Shown piece after piece: positions 12,536-25,100 of a stretch of DNA of 64,000 nt (position 1 is the stretch's first letter; each line of letters starts with the position of its first letter). A program made the position numbers and the translations under genes. Where the stretch lies: NCBI GenBank assembly GCA_000469685.2, contig LS997565.1, positions 19,724,240 through 19,788,239 on the forward strand, read 5' to 3'. The notes under the pieces are model-generated. The model saw nothing but the letters and a program-made list of their open reading frames with translations. It did no database searches and was not told where the DNA came from. The DNA comes from Haemonchus contortus. Lineage: Eukaryota; Nematoda; Chromadorea; Rhabditida; Trichostrongylidae.

Positions 12536-12990
12536 GAGAGGTCCCGTCAGGATGAACCTTTGGCCTCCTTGTATACCATATGTGGTGCTGTCAGGTAGGA
12601 GAACGGCCTAAATAGGCGTTACAAGGGCTCAAAGATTGCCCTTGTGTAAGCGCTGACGAGTTTCAACGGCATTGTAGAGGCTGCACCGTTCACAAGGGAA
12701 CCCGTAAAGGAAGTTCAAACATTTGGTCATGACCTAGAGTGACGATGAAAGGCAATTCTGGACAGTTCTGGTTTGATGTAATCAGCTCTTTCTCAATTGC
12801 AACAACCGAAGTCTCGTCCAAATACCTCTTCCATCGTCAAGTTATCTCGTACAACCTCTATTTCCACTACTTTTGAGGAGCCTTATTTTTCACAAAACCA
12901 TCTATTCTTCACCTTTACTTCCGCCTTTCGTCTTCGAAAGGGTACCTCGAAGTAATCATGAACTATGCATTCAATGCCGTATTCAACTTG
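12536..12990 (+). repeat. Dispersed repeat B, copy 1
   Basis: Shares blocks in order with 29886-30360 and, inverted, with 50215-50650: TATACCATATGTGG.GCTGTCAGG, GAGAACGGCCTA, CAACGGCATTGTAGAGGCTG, GGTCATGACC, AAAGGCAATTCTGGACAG, CAGCTCT..TGCAACAAC, CGTACAACCTCTATTTCCAC and AAGGGTACCTCGAAGTAATC. No ORF or terminal repeat was identified; function unknown. Confidence 0.8.
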
Positions 12991-13006
12991 AAACAAAGCT
13001 CAACTA

Positions 13007-13910
13007 TTAGGTGTGGGCATTAATTTCCGCCGTTTTTCGCGTGCAAAAACATACTTATTACAAAATTAAAACTAAATGTACATTAACCAATGTATTGCCC
13101 ATCGTTAGCTACAACTCTTGCCATCTTCCTGGTATCTTTTTGACTCCGGGTCTAGAAAAATCTTCATCTTTTGAGGCAATCTTGTTATCCACCCATTTTC
13201 GCACTTCGTCGGCATTCCGGAAGCGTATATCTGCCAAACTGACTTGCAAGGACCGGAATAGGTGGTAATCAGAAAGAGCAAGATCCGGAGAGTATGCGGG
13301 CTGAACAAGCTGGTCCCATCCAACAACTGCAATTTTTTTAAAGGACATTCTTCGCAACATGGGGTCTGGCATGTTCGTGGTGGGACAGCATCTCATGATG
13401 TTTTCTTGCGATAATGTGAGCTTTTAGGTGAGAGCATCCTACAAACAGTCAAGTTGGTCTTCGTAGCGGTCAGCAGTAACAGTTTCGTTCGGGCTCAGCA
13501 GCTCATAGTTCAAAACACCCTTTTGATCCCACCACCAAATGCGCACACAGCATTACTTTTTGCTTTCCGCTTTCCTAACAAACTCTCGAGTAAAGAGAAA
13601 CCATCTCAGGAGGTTTATTCAGATAGAGCTTGTCCTCCATAAGTATAAAAAGCATCGGGTGGGCTTCAATGCCAGTTTCCTTGAAAAAAAAACAGCAGGA
13701 GAAGGGCCCCACGGGGAATCGGTTTATCATGTTTCATGACGAATCAGTCTGGGAGCAACGGGATTTTAAGGAAAAACTGATCTGTCTGCCTTTAGGTAGG
13801 TAGCTAATACCCTATCGTACAGAATATGACAGGATTCACAGGTGAGCCTCTATTATGGTTCGCGCAACGACCCTTTGAAGACGGCGGCGGAAATTAATGC
13901 ACACACCTAA
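13007..13910 (-). mobile_element. Mariner-family element, internally deleted
   Basis: Terminal inverted repeats match at 25 of 26 positions and start with the mariner-like TTAGGTGTG at 13007; the other end is CACACCTAA at 13910. A TA dinucleotide flanks each side (13005-13006 and 13911-13912), as expected for a TA target-site duplication. The total of 904 bp is well under the roughly 1.3 kb of a complete mariner. It carries only the 3' part of a transposase on the minus strand. Confidence 0.9.
13109..13396 (-). pseudogene. Mariner transposase remnant (catalytic C-terminal part)
   Basis: The minus frame reads WDQLVQPAYSPDLALSDYHL, the region around the third catalytic Asp of mariner transposases (YSPDLAPSDYHLF consensus), then a FRNADEVRKWVDNKIASKDE segment. 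The helix-turn-helix domain and first catalytic residue are missing, so the fragment cannot encode a working enzyme. It lies inside the TIRs of the 13007-13910 element. Confidence 0.88.
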
Positions 13911-14892
13911 TATCTCCTTCCAACACCACAAAACTTCGATTTTGTACCGGAACTTTGCTTACTGGCTTCACCTAATCTATTTTTGGGCTGATTAGCAGAT
14001 TTTAAAAAATAATTTATCATATAGATGTAAATTCACAGAAGCTCAACGGTAGTAAGGGGACGGGAACGAAAATTTTAGGTCGAATCCTCGGTCAGTGCAA
14101 TGACCTTATGATGGAGTAAAGTGCAACCAATAGACACAGAACTCATGGACAACATATTTCATTCTACAGCATCGTAAAGTGACATAGCAAGGACACACCG
14201 GACACCGGTGACTGTTCGTGTTGCCTCATAGCAAGACGTTTGAACCAGAGCCAGATTACTGTAAGGGCCATATACCCTTCCTGAACCCAACTGCTCACGC
14301 GATCACTGTGATTAATGGTAGAAATGGATTGCCAGCGTAAATACTCGATGAATGAAGCACTTAAAATGTCGGAGTATAAATGTTCACGAAGGTCACGCTA
14401 AACGGACATTACGGTGGAATTGAGCGGCATCGCCTTAGTCGTCGTCAACTGTAGAGTCTGGCGGACAGCACTTTTTAGTCTAACTTCTCACTACCTTTTC
14501 GCTATTGCAGCTCTAGGGATGCCATCAACATGCTTTTTGCTTTGCAAAGAAGAAATTGTCATTACGGTCAATGAAGTACATGCCAGGCTTGCTTCAAAAA
14601 ATTCTCCAATGGAAAACCCTGCCCCGAGTTTGCGGTGGTAACATTCTTCTGCCATTCGGGATTTTAGGTAGAACTATTTATTAAATCAACGAAGTGACCT
14701 CTCAACGTTTTTGCCATCTACAGGGTCGCACTGCTAAAGTGGACAAAATCCGCTGCTTCAACAGGTGACTGTCACTAGGAACGGCAAAAGAATATTACCA
14801 CTGCAACCAATAATGCCGAGGGTAAACAAGAGACAGAAAGGAACTATCTCGAGTACTGGCTACCTTTCTGATAACCAGTGCTAGTGAGCTTC
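13911..14892. other. Spacer, no gene seen
   Basis: Unique-looking sequence between the deleted mariner and the RTE scrap. A 75-codon plus ORF (14414-14641) has no recognisable motif. No RNA gene or repeat was recognised. Confidence 0.45.
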
Positions 14893-15120
14893 TCATGGTT
14901 TGAAGTCAGAAGCAGCTGCGTGTAAGACCCCTTGTGTGAGGGATCTGACCATTGGTCTGTCGGCTGTTTGTTTGACGTCCTGAGGGATTAAGTCAACAAA
15001 CGCCTGGGTCCAGCGGTCACCATAGAATCGCTTGACGTGTGCAGTCCCCTGATCTTCGATTTCTTGAAGTAAGCTACAGCGTCCCTCGTCTTCGATCGTT
15101 GACGGAGTTCCTCTTCGCAA
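14893..15120 (-). mobile_element. RTE-clade LINE ORF, C-terminal scrap
   Basis: The minus-strand frame contains YGDRWTQAFVDLIPQDVKQT followed by ADRPMVR. This corresponds to the C-terminal motif of nematode RTE retrotransposon ORFs, usually of the form RWTRAVTDWIPRDIKRTAGRPPTR. It is followed by a short diverged tail. Upstream reverse transcriptase domains are not visible between 15121 and 15697, so this is a 5'-truncated, decayed copy. Confidence 0.7.
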
Positions 15121-15696
15121 ATGGGTGAGTCGGAAACTTCTATTCTTGTTTCCGGCTTTCTAGTACACAGGTGAAGATCAACTCACTTCAAGCAAGTTCT
15201 GGGCCTAACATAGATCGGAGGTATTTCCATGTAGGGCATTGAATTGAAGTCCCAGAATAAAATGTTCTTTGAGTCAAGTTGAAGAGAAGTTTGCTTCACC
15301 TCGAGAATTGCTGACCATCTCGAACTTATAGTCATGGCGGTTGGGCAAGCTCTATCCATAAGTAATGAACTCCACGACGCTACACGGAAGCAAGTGCTAG
15401 CCCGTCAGCAAGATTTATAGGAAGCAACTTTAATACACTGAAATGAGGATGCTCAGCCTTCGTTGGACTTGATTGTGAGTCTGGACTGAGAACGTTAGCT
15501 TGGTCATACAAACAGCCCTCTACAGGGTCAAGAGCAATGCTTGCAAGGGCATTGAAAAGTGCTGAGAACGTCTCAAGATTGCCCGATAAGGAAGGCAATG
15601 GAGTTAAAAGCTGCAGGAGTGTGACAACGAGGAAGCTTAAATAAGAGGCTAGAGCGTGGTCTAGGACAGAGAACTAGGATTAAAAGAACAAAGTCT

Positions 15697-15973
15697 TGAG
15701 GCGTTCATTAATCCCGTCTGAAAGATACGCCACGCATGCGACTTCCATTCAGAATCGTAGTGGCGTATTGAATGCGTATGTGACCTATACAATGTCTTGC
15801 GGTGGCCAGCCTACGTTCAAGCCAGTGCTTTCATCTTCCCAGACGAGTCTGGTACAAACTGACCTACCCTGAAGGGATGGAAGGCTTGGTTGGCCTAGAT
15901 GGCCATCGACCCGGGATTCGAACCCTGGTTGTGCGAGGTAGTGCGCTACTTGCTACTAAACCACCTCCGCCCT
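15697..15973 (-). repeat. tRNA-derived SINE copy, B box intact
   Basis: Well preserved reverse copy. The complement of the B box is perfect (GGGATTCGAACCC near 15913), the head ends at CTAAACCACCTCCGCCC, and the body blocks match the 40406-40700 copy. Confidence 0.87.
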
Positions 15974-16188
15974 CAAGAAATAGTTCTCTTCGAAACTGTG
16001 CTAACGGTAGGAGATGCAGTAGATCGAAAGAGGTGGCGAAAATTAACGAAACAGAGGTCCCTGCAACTAAGTGAGAGGTTAACAAGACGAAGAATGTCAT
16101 GGCTTGGGAGCCCTGCAAATTAGCGTTCGCTTCGGTATATTTGCAAGGATAGGCAAGCTCCACTCCATATGGGTGCTTTCAGAGTATA

Positions 16189-16367
16189 ACGAGGTGCGTT
16201 TTTTCAACCGAAGAACGACCGGCGCCGTTGCTGACTACGTGTTGACAACGCCGGACAGATCGCGTTCATGGCCGCGCGAGAGGTATCGATCGATGTCCAG
16301 TGTTGTCAACGCGGGGTCAGCAAAGCCGTTGGCTGGTCGGTTATCGGTTGTAGTAACGCACGTCATT
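16189..16367. mobile_element. Small foldback MITE
   Basis: Two arms of about 75 bp are inverted copies. The left arm begins GAGGTGCGTT and contains CAACCGAAGAACGACCGGC and GTTGACAACGCCGGACA. The right arm is the mirror image (TGTCCAGTGTTGTCAACGC ... GGTCGGTTATCGGTTG ... AACGCAC). The loop is about 30 bp and carries GATCGCG/CGATCGAT. No coding potential and no clear target duplication; no second copy in the window. Confidence 0.7.
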
Positions 16368-17393
16368 GAACTCCGAAAGCACCTTATGTCATCTTGCGTT
16401 CTGGCTCTAGAGGCAGGGTTCCTCTAAGAAGTTTCCCCGTTTATACTTTGCTTCTTTCAATGGATCTTCCAATCGTAAGCAAATTAATTCTGCAAATCAA
16501 GCACTTTTTTTGTGAGCATTCGAGCGAGAAATGGACAAACGGAGGTGTCAGTTTTTCGAGAGTGCTCAGCACCTGTCGTTCTCTGATCGTGAGTGTTGGC
16601 AGGGCATGGTGAGAAAACGCGCTCCAGTTGCATCGTGTGCGACGTCGTGGGCGGTGTCGCTCTTGAAACGTCACCATTCGCAGCAGCATCTCGAAGGTTC
16701 GCTTTCGGTGACTGTGCGTTTTTTGCTTTCTCGGATGCAATTTTATGTTTTTCGAGAGTGGGGATTTCTCTGGACTCTTCCTCTTTCCTTCCGGGGCTTA
16801 ACTCTTCACCTAATCATGCCTTACTTAGTTTTTCTGTCTCGTAACTCTCACGTGTATACACATATACCATGTTTATTTACTTTCGCAACAAGTCAGTTCT
16901 ATTTGGGGATCTAAAATAAACTTCAGTGACCAGTTCATCTATTACTATGAGGGAGTTTCTTTGCTATAAAGACCATACCACCTTTACTCATAGTCTCTAT
17001 TCCTGTGTTTGTTTCGTTGAAAAAATTTCAGGTGAGATATATGACCGAGTTCATATCGTAAGTGCTTCAGTAGCTTTTTACTGCCACACATAAGCTTCAG
17101 TCCTCAGGAAGCCTGAATAATTAGATTGGGTCAAAGGAGCGTCCCTAACCATCTGGTGTATGTCGATTGTGATGCCTTGACCAGAGGATGATGAAACCAG
17201 GGTTAAAGTGCGGACGAGAACCCTTCTTGGGCGATCATAACCTTTGTCGTTTCAAACCAATGAATTTCGCCGGTACTTTCGTGACTTTGATGGTTTTCCC
17301 AAGGAATTGAGAGTTGGGAAACGCCTACCATCGTTGTCCCAAGTTTCATTCGTCGAAGCGGAAGAATAATTGCCTCTAATTGCACAACTGCAA
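16368..17393. other. Spacer, no confident gene
   Basis: Contains overlapping open frames on both strands between 16441 and 16914 (up to 127 codons), but none shows a family motif and they are mutually exclusive. The region is less AT-rich than its surroundings. Nothing else recognised. Confidence 0.4.
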
Positions 17394-17624
17394 CTAAGCG
17401 TCGTGATTGCCAATAAGTAGTATTGAGTTCGGTATGATGGATGCGAACACGGTGATTGTCAAGAAACAGCCAAGAACTATCTGATAGGAAACATTTGGGA
17501 CCATCACAGTGTCAGGCTCGGGCCTTCCCGTCTTCCTGATCTCCCATCTTTTGAGATTGTATCTTACGTGAGAAATGGTAAGGGCCTGCAGACGGACCTG
17601 AAGTTCACCACGAATACGGCTCAT
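17394..17624 (-). CDS. Hypothetical protein or exon with one membrane segment
   Basis: A minus-strand frame starts at ATG 17622-17624 and encodes about 76 residues. A basic N-terminal part (MSRIRGELQVRLQALTISHV) is followed by a polar linker and a hydrophobic stretch (IVLGCFLTITVFASIIPNSI) that would make one membrane helix. I do not recognise the family. The stop follows soon after the hydrophobic stretch, and a TTGCAG lies just beyond it, so this may be a first exon with an internal donor (for example GTGTTC) rather than a complete gene. Codon content is gene-like, but length alone does not exclude chance. Confidence 0.3.
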   Translation of the reverse strand: MSRIRGELQVRLQALTISHVRYNLKRWEIRKTGRPEPDTVMVPNVSYQIVLGCFLTITVFASIIPNSILLIGNHDA

Positions 17625-20600
17625 TTTAACTTCACTCCTACCACCTCACCAGGGAGCTTGACCTAGCCCCATTAAGTCTTGCTTCACTCCTTTGAGCATG
17701 GATAATCTTCAACAGTTCACCGTTCGGTTGCTTCCAGTTTCCACCCACTAACCCTCCTCACCAGCCCACCGCCTAACCCCTCACTGTACCTCTATTGCTT
17801 TCCATCCGGTGTTTTAGGTGCACGTATGAGAAGCTTCACTGTTGCATTCCAGAGGTTTCACTTGCGTCTTTTTTAGTTTCACCGATTCTCTCACGAAACG
17901 AATTTAGGCAGAGATTTCAACAGAGTTTTATTACGTTCTGATTTCAGAGCACTCCTGCGTGGGTGTGGTTTCTCTGGACGTATCAGGAATATCGCCTCTG
18001 TTCCAGCATCTGAGCAGCGTGCACTAGCGGTCTAGTTGGCGCAAGTGTTGCATCGTGAGTTGGACAATAAATTCAGGCAATAAACAAACTTATTTACAGT
18101 TTCCAGGGGCTCAGTGTATTTATGAGCTCCATTTTGGCCGAGTTATCCTCTGCAGCCGTGTCCACTTCACCCCCGCCTACGAAGAAGGCACGCGTTGTGG
18201 AATTGAGTGACAATCAGAAGGTAATTTTTGTCCGAGTTTCAGTGAAACGTGGTCCGAAAATTTTCGAAGAACGGGTGAGTTCATTACTCACTTGTCACAG
18301 TTGAATCTAGCGACAGTGAGTAACTTCTTCGGGTTATCAGTACGCCTCATCAAAAAGCGTTTCTTAAATGTCTAATCATTGCTTTCGTACGGTCATATCA
18401 TTTTCAAGGGCTACATTGAATTGTGACTCATCTGTCGTAAAGCTGCAAAGTTAGGTCCACTTCCCTGGGTAGTTACGTTCCCTTCCAATTTATTTCCCTA
18501 GTAGTCATTTGAATGTAACAATAGGCTTGAATTACCGGGAGGCTTCGTTTGACAGCTCGATGGACCAGGCTTAGAAATGATTATGTGACTGTAACATCCG
18601 CATAAAAAGAGATTGCTCCGGTTTTCGTGGCATATTTCTACTTGAAATGTTGAAAGACACTTTTTGTGGCTTATAAGTGGTATTCTAATGGGCAGCCTTC
18701 AATAGCAGAGCACGTGTGCATGTTCCAGGTTATTCTGCAGATTCTGATTGGTTTTCTATCAACATGACTGAAGTCTGTTAAGGAACGATTGTATATTTGG
18801 TGTAGATCATTCCTGTTTTGATGTTCTCACTCGATTTCTATTCAATATCTGATGGCTTTTGAATGCAGCAGTTGGGCTATGCATACTGAAGCGTGCACCA
18901 TGCCATGCCACTACCGCTTACCTACGACTTGTTAGAGGACCAATATGAATAGTATCGGTTGACTTCCCTTTTCATCCTGCGAGCCATCTGCAGAGAAATC
19001 AATGTTCCACATTGCCCAGATAGTTTGGAATTAATAAACAGATATCGGTTGGGATGTAAGGCTCGGATTGACTGAGCCGGCGTTGGATGAGGTTTCGTTC
19101 CCATAATGTAAGGTGTGGCATGCAGCTACAGCGCCCGACATCCATTTGTGTCATCAAATCGTAAACGCGGATATGATTGGGATCGGAATGGAAAAGAAAT
19201 CTCGATATATATGATGGCTCTGGCCTAGCGAATTTATTGCGAAATGCGGGTTTTTATACAAACGTTAGTCATACCAGAACCTTTGTATGCGTTGTCCCCA
19301 TTTCGTGGTACCCGAGTACCAGTGAGTCAGCTACTGGTATGACTTTCCTATCTTACTTACTGTGTTGCCTGCGTCCATTATCAGCCAGGCTTCATCGCGT
19401 AAGTGGCTCATATTCTCCACTAATTACTATTTTGAAAAGCCCCGTACGAATATTACGTAATAACCTTTGCATTGTGGATTTTTCTGAAACGTAGTGTCGA
19501 ATGGTTGCAACAGTATTCACAAAACCAGGTCAATCCTGTCGTTTGGCTTTGTCCCGCGCTCACCCCTGAGAAAAACTCGATTTCATTTCGGAATATTTTA
19601 ACCATCACAACATTTCCCTTACACTGAGCGTAATTCACTCGTTATTATGTACCTGATCATCAGTCCCTTCATGAGACGAGGCTTCCGTCCATAATTGCCT
19701 ATAGTCATCAATGCAAATGTGCCTATAAATGCAATGTGAAATTCCAGGCCTGTTTTTACCTAGTAACAGTGAATTTCAACTCGGTTGCTATGCTCTTTAC
19801 GCGATCAATTCCTTCTGCGTTGATGTCTAAAGCTATGCTCATCATTTACTCGGAGCTATTCCTTCCGCATTATTTCTGTGTCAGCTTGAAGCGATGAATA
19901 GTATGTATCGAGCTTTTCTGGCCTTCATTACTCAGGTGTGTTGATGTGAGTCCGTTCGCTTTTCTTTCAGAGAAAAGATGAAAAGGGGACACGGCAAACG
20001 TGCAAATCACGAGTTGTCAAAAAAGCGGATTTCTTTTTGAAAGCTTCAAAAGCGACTATCTGAATAGAGTCGGTTATCAAAGCTTTTTTTGCCATATGTT
20101 TGGCACAGTTCCCGCCCAGAGTAAGACGTTTGAAAAATAGTAGTTTTCCGATGTGCCTCGGTTCTTCCGTGCTACAGGAAGTTTTCTACCCAGTTGTGTG
20201 CTGCCCGTTTGTCACGGAAATTCCTTAGCGTTTGCTTTTATCGTCGACTTCAGTTTTCAAGTGGCCTTTATTTCAATACAAACGTTCCCAGGTGCTTTAA
20301 GCTGTTTTATCCTCACTAGAAGTGTGAACGTCTTCAAGTTGTTTCTTAGCGCAGTAAACCGTTTTGTCGTTATAATATTTCACAAGAAGGAAGTAATTCT
20401 TGAATCAAAGTGATAACGCCAATTTTTTTCATTTCCACGTGTCTGGATGTTTTAGCTGTGGTCGGATCCATCGTCGGACTTCACCTGATTGTCTGATTTG
20501 TCATTGTCCATTGGTGGAACAAAACTGATTTCATTTGCAAAGTTTCTTTTTCATTGACCAATGTCATTCGTTCCGCCATCTTGTCAACTTGGTGTTTCCT

Positions 20601-22164
20601 ACAAGATTCATGCTTTTTATTAGAGTTTTCTCAGAATAAAGAGCAAGGTAAAACGCACCTTGTTAATATAAGAACGCTATCGATAGAGTTTGAAGTGCTG
20701 TTTGCGAGTATGGGAAATAAAACTGCAAAATCAAAAAAAAAAATTATCAGCGGTCGAAATTGAAGTGAAAATGTGCAGTAGTCGATTTGGTTTCAAGTGT
20801 AGGCTTGGTGTGGTGGCAGTACTCTCGCTCTGTAGAAGGAGGATGCGGATTTGCTTTGCGTTACTTTCGAGTTTTGCACCGAGATCTCTTATGCTAGTAA
20901 AGGCTTTCATATTCTTTCGACATTTATTTGAGTAAGTTTTACTTAGGCTGTCATTTACGCTTGCCCACTCATTGGCTCAAAACTATGATGATAGTAAACC
21001 GTATGGTTTTGCTTCATTTGTAAACGTTGAAACATATTCAACAGAAATTGCTCTGATAAAATAATTTCCTTAGCAAACCCCATGTACACGCCTCATATCA
21101 GGTAGCTCACATAGTATCTGAAGTATACTGAAGCTTATCGAAAGTCGTGTTCGAAACCCTTCTGTGCCCGCTTCTTCCCACCGGTTCTAAGCTCAAAACG
21201 GGGGTTTAAAAAAAAGGTAAACCTTCATCTGGTCAACCAAATGCTTTATCGCAAAATTTTTGGTTTTTGGCTAAGTTATACGTACACAAAACAGGCGCCA
21301 TTTTGTAGTGTCACTACGGATACGTCGATTTTCAAAGAGAATCTGGTCTTCTGTGAAGTTATCGGCGGACACTTTCCGAATACTCTATATATACCGCTTA
21401 TTTACAACCGTAGGGCAACACTTAATCGCGCAAGACTTAACCGATACTGTCAGAAATGACGCAAAAGTCGGGGTTTTTATAAATCCCTGCTTTGTGCTGC
21501 GAGCTATTCAAGAAGCACAAGCACAAAACTGGTGCAACGCCAATAATATACAATCACATATTACGATTGACTGGACTGCCTATCGGGAGCTAGTCTGATT
21601 AAGAAACGCATTTCATTGTGGAGCCCTGCTCGTCTTTTTGTGAAATCAACACCTTGGCTGTACCTGCAAGTGTTTGATTAGTCAGCCCGGGGACCCTTCT
21701 TGGGTTCTAGGAAAAATGTGAAATGGATCAGGATCTGCTCTATTATATACAAATTGCAGCCGAAATAAGGCATCCTCACAAATTTCAGAAAGGGTATGAA
21801 GGCTTCGTTAGTAAAAAAGAACCTCGTGCAAAGACATTGATGGTAGCGGATAGCAAATCCACTTCCTACTCCTACAGAGCGAGAGCATAACCATAGGCAT
21901 TGCACAGTTTTTTATTTACATAAACTTCGGGATCAACAAACTCGTTTCTATTCTGTTATGATAGTCTTTTTTCCCACTTCTTCAGAGTAACTTCAACTGA
22001 CTACTTCACAACCACAGGGTTTACCTCCCACAACAGCATTGATTACATCAAATTTCCGTTTTCACAAAAAGCAAAAAATACTAGTTCGTTCGAAATGATG
22101 CTGTAGCCTTCAGGACTCCTCTGTCACTGTAAGGAATCACAACTCTAATTCTGATTCAAAAGCG
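17625..22164. other. Long spacer upstream of uba-1
   Basis: About 4.5 kb with no confident coding gene. One candidate first exon is listed at 18122-18220. The remainder is AT-rich with pyrimidine tracts and short ORFs. No SINE, mariner or tandem repeat was recognised here, in contrast to the flanking regions. It may hold the uba-1 promoter or 5' UTR introns. Confidence 0.45.
18122..18220 (+). CDS. Candidate alternative first exon (possibly uba-1)
   Basis: ATG at 18122 opens 33 codons, MSSILAELSSAAVSTSPPPT then KKARVVELSDNQK, ending at a good donor (AAG/GTAATT). The Ser/Pro stretch followed by PPTKKARV resembles the nuclear-localisation N-terminus of long UBA1 isoforms in animals (for example SPLSKKRRV). 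Its phase 0 end does not join in frame to the uba-1 exon beginning at 22165 with the acceptor I can see, so the link is unproven. Confidence 0.3.
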
Positions 22165-25100
22165 ATGGCCTCCGAAAAGAATGGACAAGAGGCAATGGAC
22201 ACCGACGCAGCTGGACTCGATACAAATCTGTATTCGAGACAAATGTGAATTAGAACTTTTGTAGAACACGAATCATTAGTTTTGCTTAATGTTCCTCCAT
22301 TTCAGATACGCTCTCGGAGAATCTGCAATGATTCACCTCAGAAAAGCCTCGGTCATTATTTCCGGATTGGGAGGAGTGGGAGTCGAAGTGGCGAAAAACC
22401 TTATACTCGGAGGTATTTCTTCGAAACATCTGGAAGAGTGGTGTCCACCATCCTTATTTGAATCAGTAGCCGTGAATATTCAGGAATCCGCAACGTTACT
22501 CTTCACGATACCAAAGAAACGCAGTGGTTAGATCTGTCTGCACAGTACTACCTCACCGAAAACGATATTGGTAAGAATCGTGCTGCTGCTAGCTTTGAGA
22601 GGTGGGTCTTCATGTTTGTTGTTAACTCGTTCAACATTTGTATAGTGCTTTTCTATATATTTTGCTCTGGAAAACTTATCGTAAACAGATTTTTATCAAA
22701 TGGCAGTGCGTTGTTGTTGATGCGGGAGTGTTGTCAAAGGTCATCGAATCAGGCTCTCTGTTTGCCACATATTGCATAGTGCTTACTATTTTGCGTATAT
22801 TATATATTACTATATATTACTATCATGCGTAATGGTTACTCGATCTAGTGGATAGGGCATAACAACAGCTCTAGCGAGAGCAGGCCAACCATACAACTTT
22901 TATAGGGAACTAGAAAATGATCATTAGCTGTCAGAAGTGAAGTCGGCTCACTAGCAAAACATGTTTCGCCATACTCCCTATTTTTATAAATTATTCAGGC
23001 TTGCCGAGTTGAACGACAGCGTCAATTGTCATCTACTCATGAATGAGCTCACAGAAGATGTGATCAAGCAGTTTGATGTCAGTAAGCCCTCTTTTTTTCG
23101 TTTTAAGGGGAATGTTAAAAAGCGCTCAGTATACTCTCATTTCAGCTCGTTGTTCTGACTGATAGTGCACGAAGCGTGCAATTAAAAGTGTCTGGTTGGA
23201 CTAGAGAGCACCAGAAGCGTTTACTAATTGTCGACGCCCGTGGATTGTACAGTTATATATTTGCTGACTTTGGAGATTCCTTCAGAGTGGACGATCCTAA
23301 TGGCGAGCAAGTCAAAGAGGTACTACAGTGAGCTTCGTCATTTTTTCGATATGAGCAAAAAATTTTGGGTTTGCAGTTTTTGATTGAACATGTGGATGCC
23401 GAAACTGGGGACGTAATCACGCTGGAAAATCAGATGCACGGTCTAGAAGATGGAGATCATGTCACTTTCTCGGAAGTTAAGGGAATGACACAGCTCAATG
23501 ACTGCGCCCCAATCAAAATAACTGTCAAGAGTAAGGAATACCATACTTCCATACAAAGTTATGGTTTGCGAATTTTCTGAACCCATCTATGTTACGCTTT
23601 CAGAGCCACACGTATTCAATATTGGTAATGTTGTGAAAACCATGTCTAATTATGAAGAAGGAGGTCGCGTCAAGCAAGTCAAGGTGTGCTCCTTTCTCCT
23701 TTTTATTGTTTTTTTTAATACTTTTTTTGCGTTGCCGTACGAATCAGTTGAAGTATTAGTAACCTTGTTTTACACATCGTGCAATGATTGTTGAAGCTCA
23801 AGTAGAAAAGAAAATAAGGGTAACCTATATTGTGTTGTATTGCATGTTTGCCCATTTAGGTGCCAACCTATGTAACACATAAACCTCTGGCGGAATCACT
23901 TGCTGATCCAGAGTTCGTCTTGTGGGATTTTGCCAAATTTGAATATCCTTCTCAACTACACGCTCTTTGGAGTGCTTTGTATGAGTTTGAGGCGAAGGTA
24001 AATCATTATTAGTGACTAGTGGACGAGCCTCAATAAAGTTTTGCAACACAATTCCAGCACGGCAGGAGCCCCAGGCCCCGATGTGATAGTGACGTTGAGT
24101 TGTTGAAGGCAGAACTACCCGAAAACATTTCTGTTGATGAGAAACTTCTGAAGTCGTTTTGCTATCAGGTAAGGTTTCCCAGTAAGTCATCTTTTTGTTG
24201 GGATAACCTACGTTTCTCTGCCTTTTAAGGCAATGGGCAATCTCGTTACTATCGCTTCGGTGGTCGGTGGTATTGCTGCTCAAGAAGCGATGAAAGCGGT
24301 TACCCATCATATGACTCCTCTCAAGCAATGGCTCTACCTTGACAGCGAAGAAGCACTACCGGGAGATTGGAGCCGTTTCGACAATGCGAAACTAACCGTT
24401 GAAGATTGCAAGCCTGTACGGAGTTTCTCACATAAAACACTTCAACCACCGTAAAGTTCTCTATGTTTAGCGCGATTGTCGATATGATGGACAAGCAGCG
24501 GTCTTTGGATGGAAATATCAAGAAGAGCTCTTCTCTCAGAGATGGTTCGTAGTTGGTGCAGGTGAGTACGATCAGTTTTAACTCAGAAGGAAGCAGCTTT
24601 TACATTTTTTGCTCAGGTGCAATCGGATGCGAGCTTTTGAAAAATCTTGCAATGATGGGCGTAGCATGCGGCGAAGGCGGCCTAATCAAGATCACAGATA
24701 TGGACCAAATTGAAATTAGTAATCTCAACCGACAGTTCCTCTTCCGAATGAATGATGTTGGGGTAAGTTTTTTCATTCTTTTTATTCTGCAAGATGTTCA
24801 AAGAAGTTACGAGTTCAAATTTCAGAGCAAGAAGTCCGTTGTTGCGGCCAGAGCAGTCAAAGTTTTCAATAAGGATGTGCACATTGAAGCCCTGGCTGAA
24901 AGAGTTGGCCCTGATACTGAGCACATCTTCAATGATGATTTCTTCGCGGAACTTGATGGTGTTGCAAATGCTCTGGACAATGTTGATGCCCGTTAGTTAT
25001 CGTACTATCCTTTCAGTCATGTATATTGTATGAAACGCCTTAACAATCTTTAGGTCGATATATGGACAGAAGATGTGTTTACTATCGCCTGCCATTGCTT

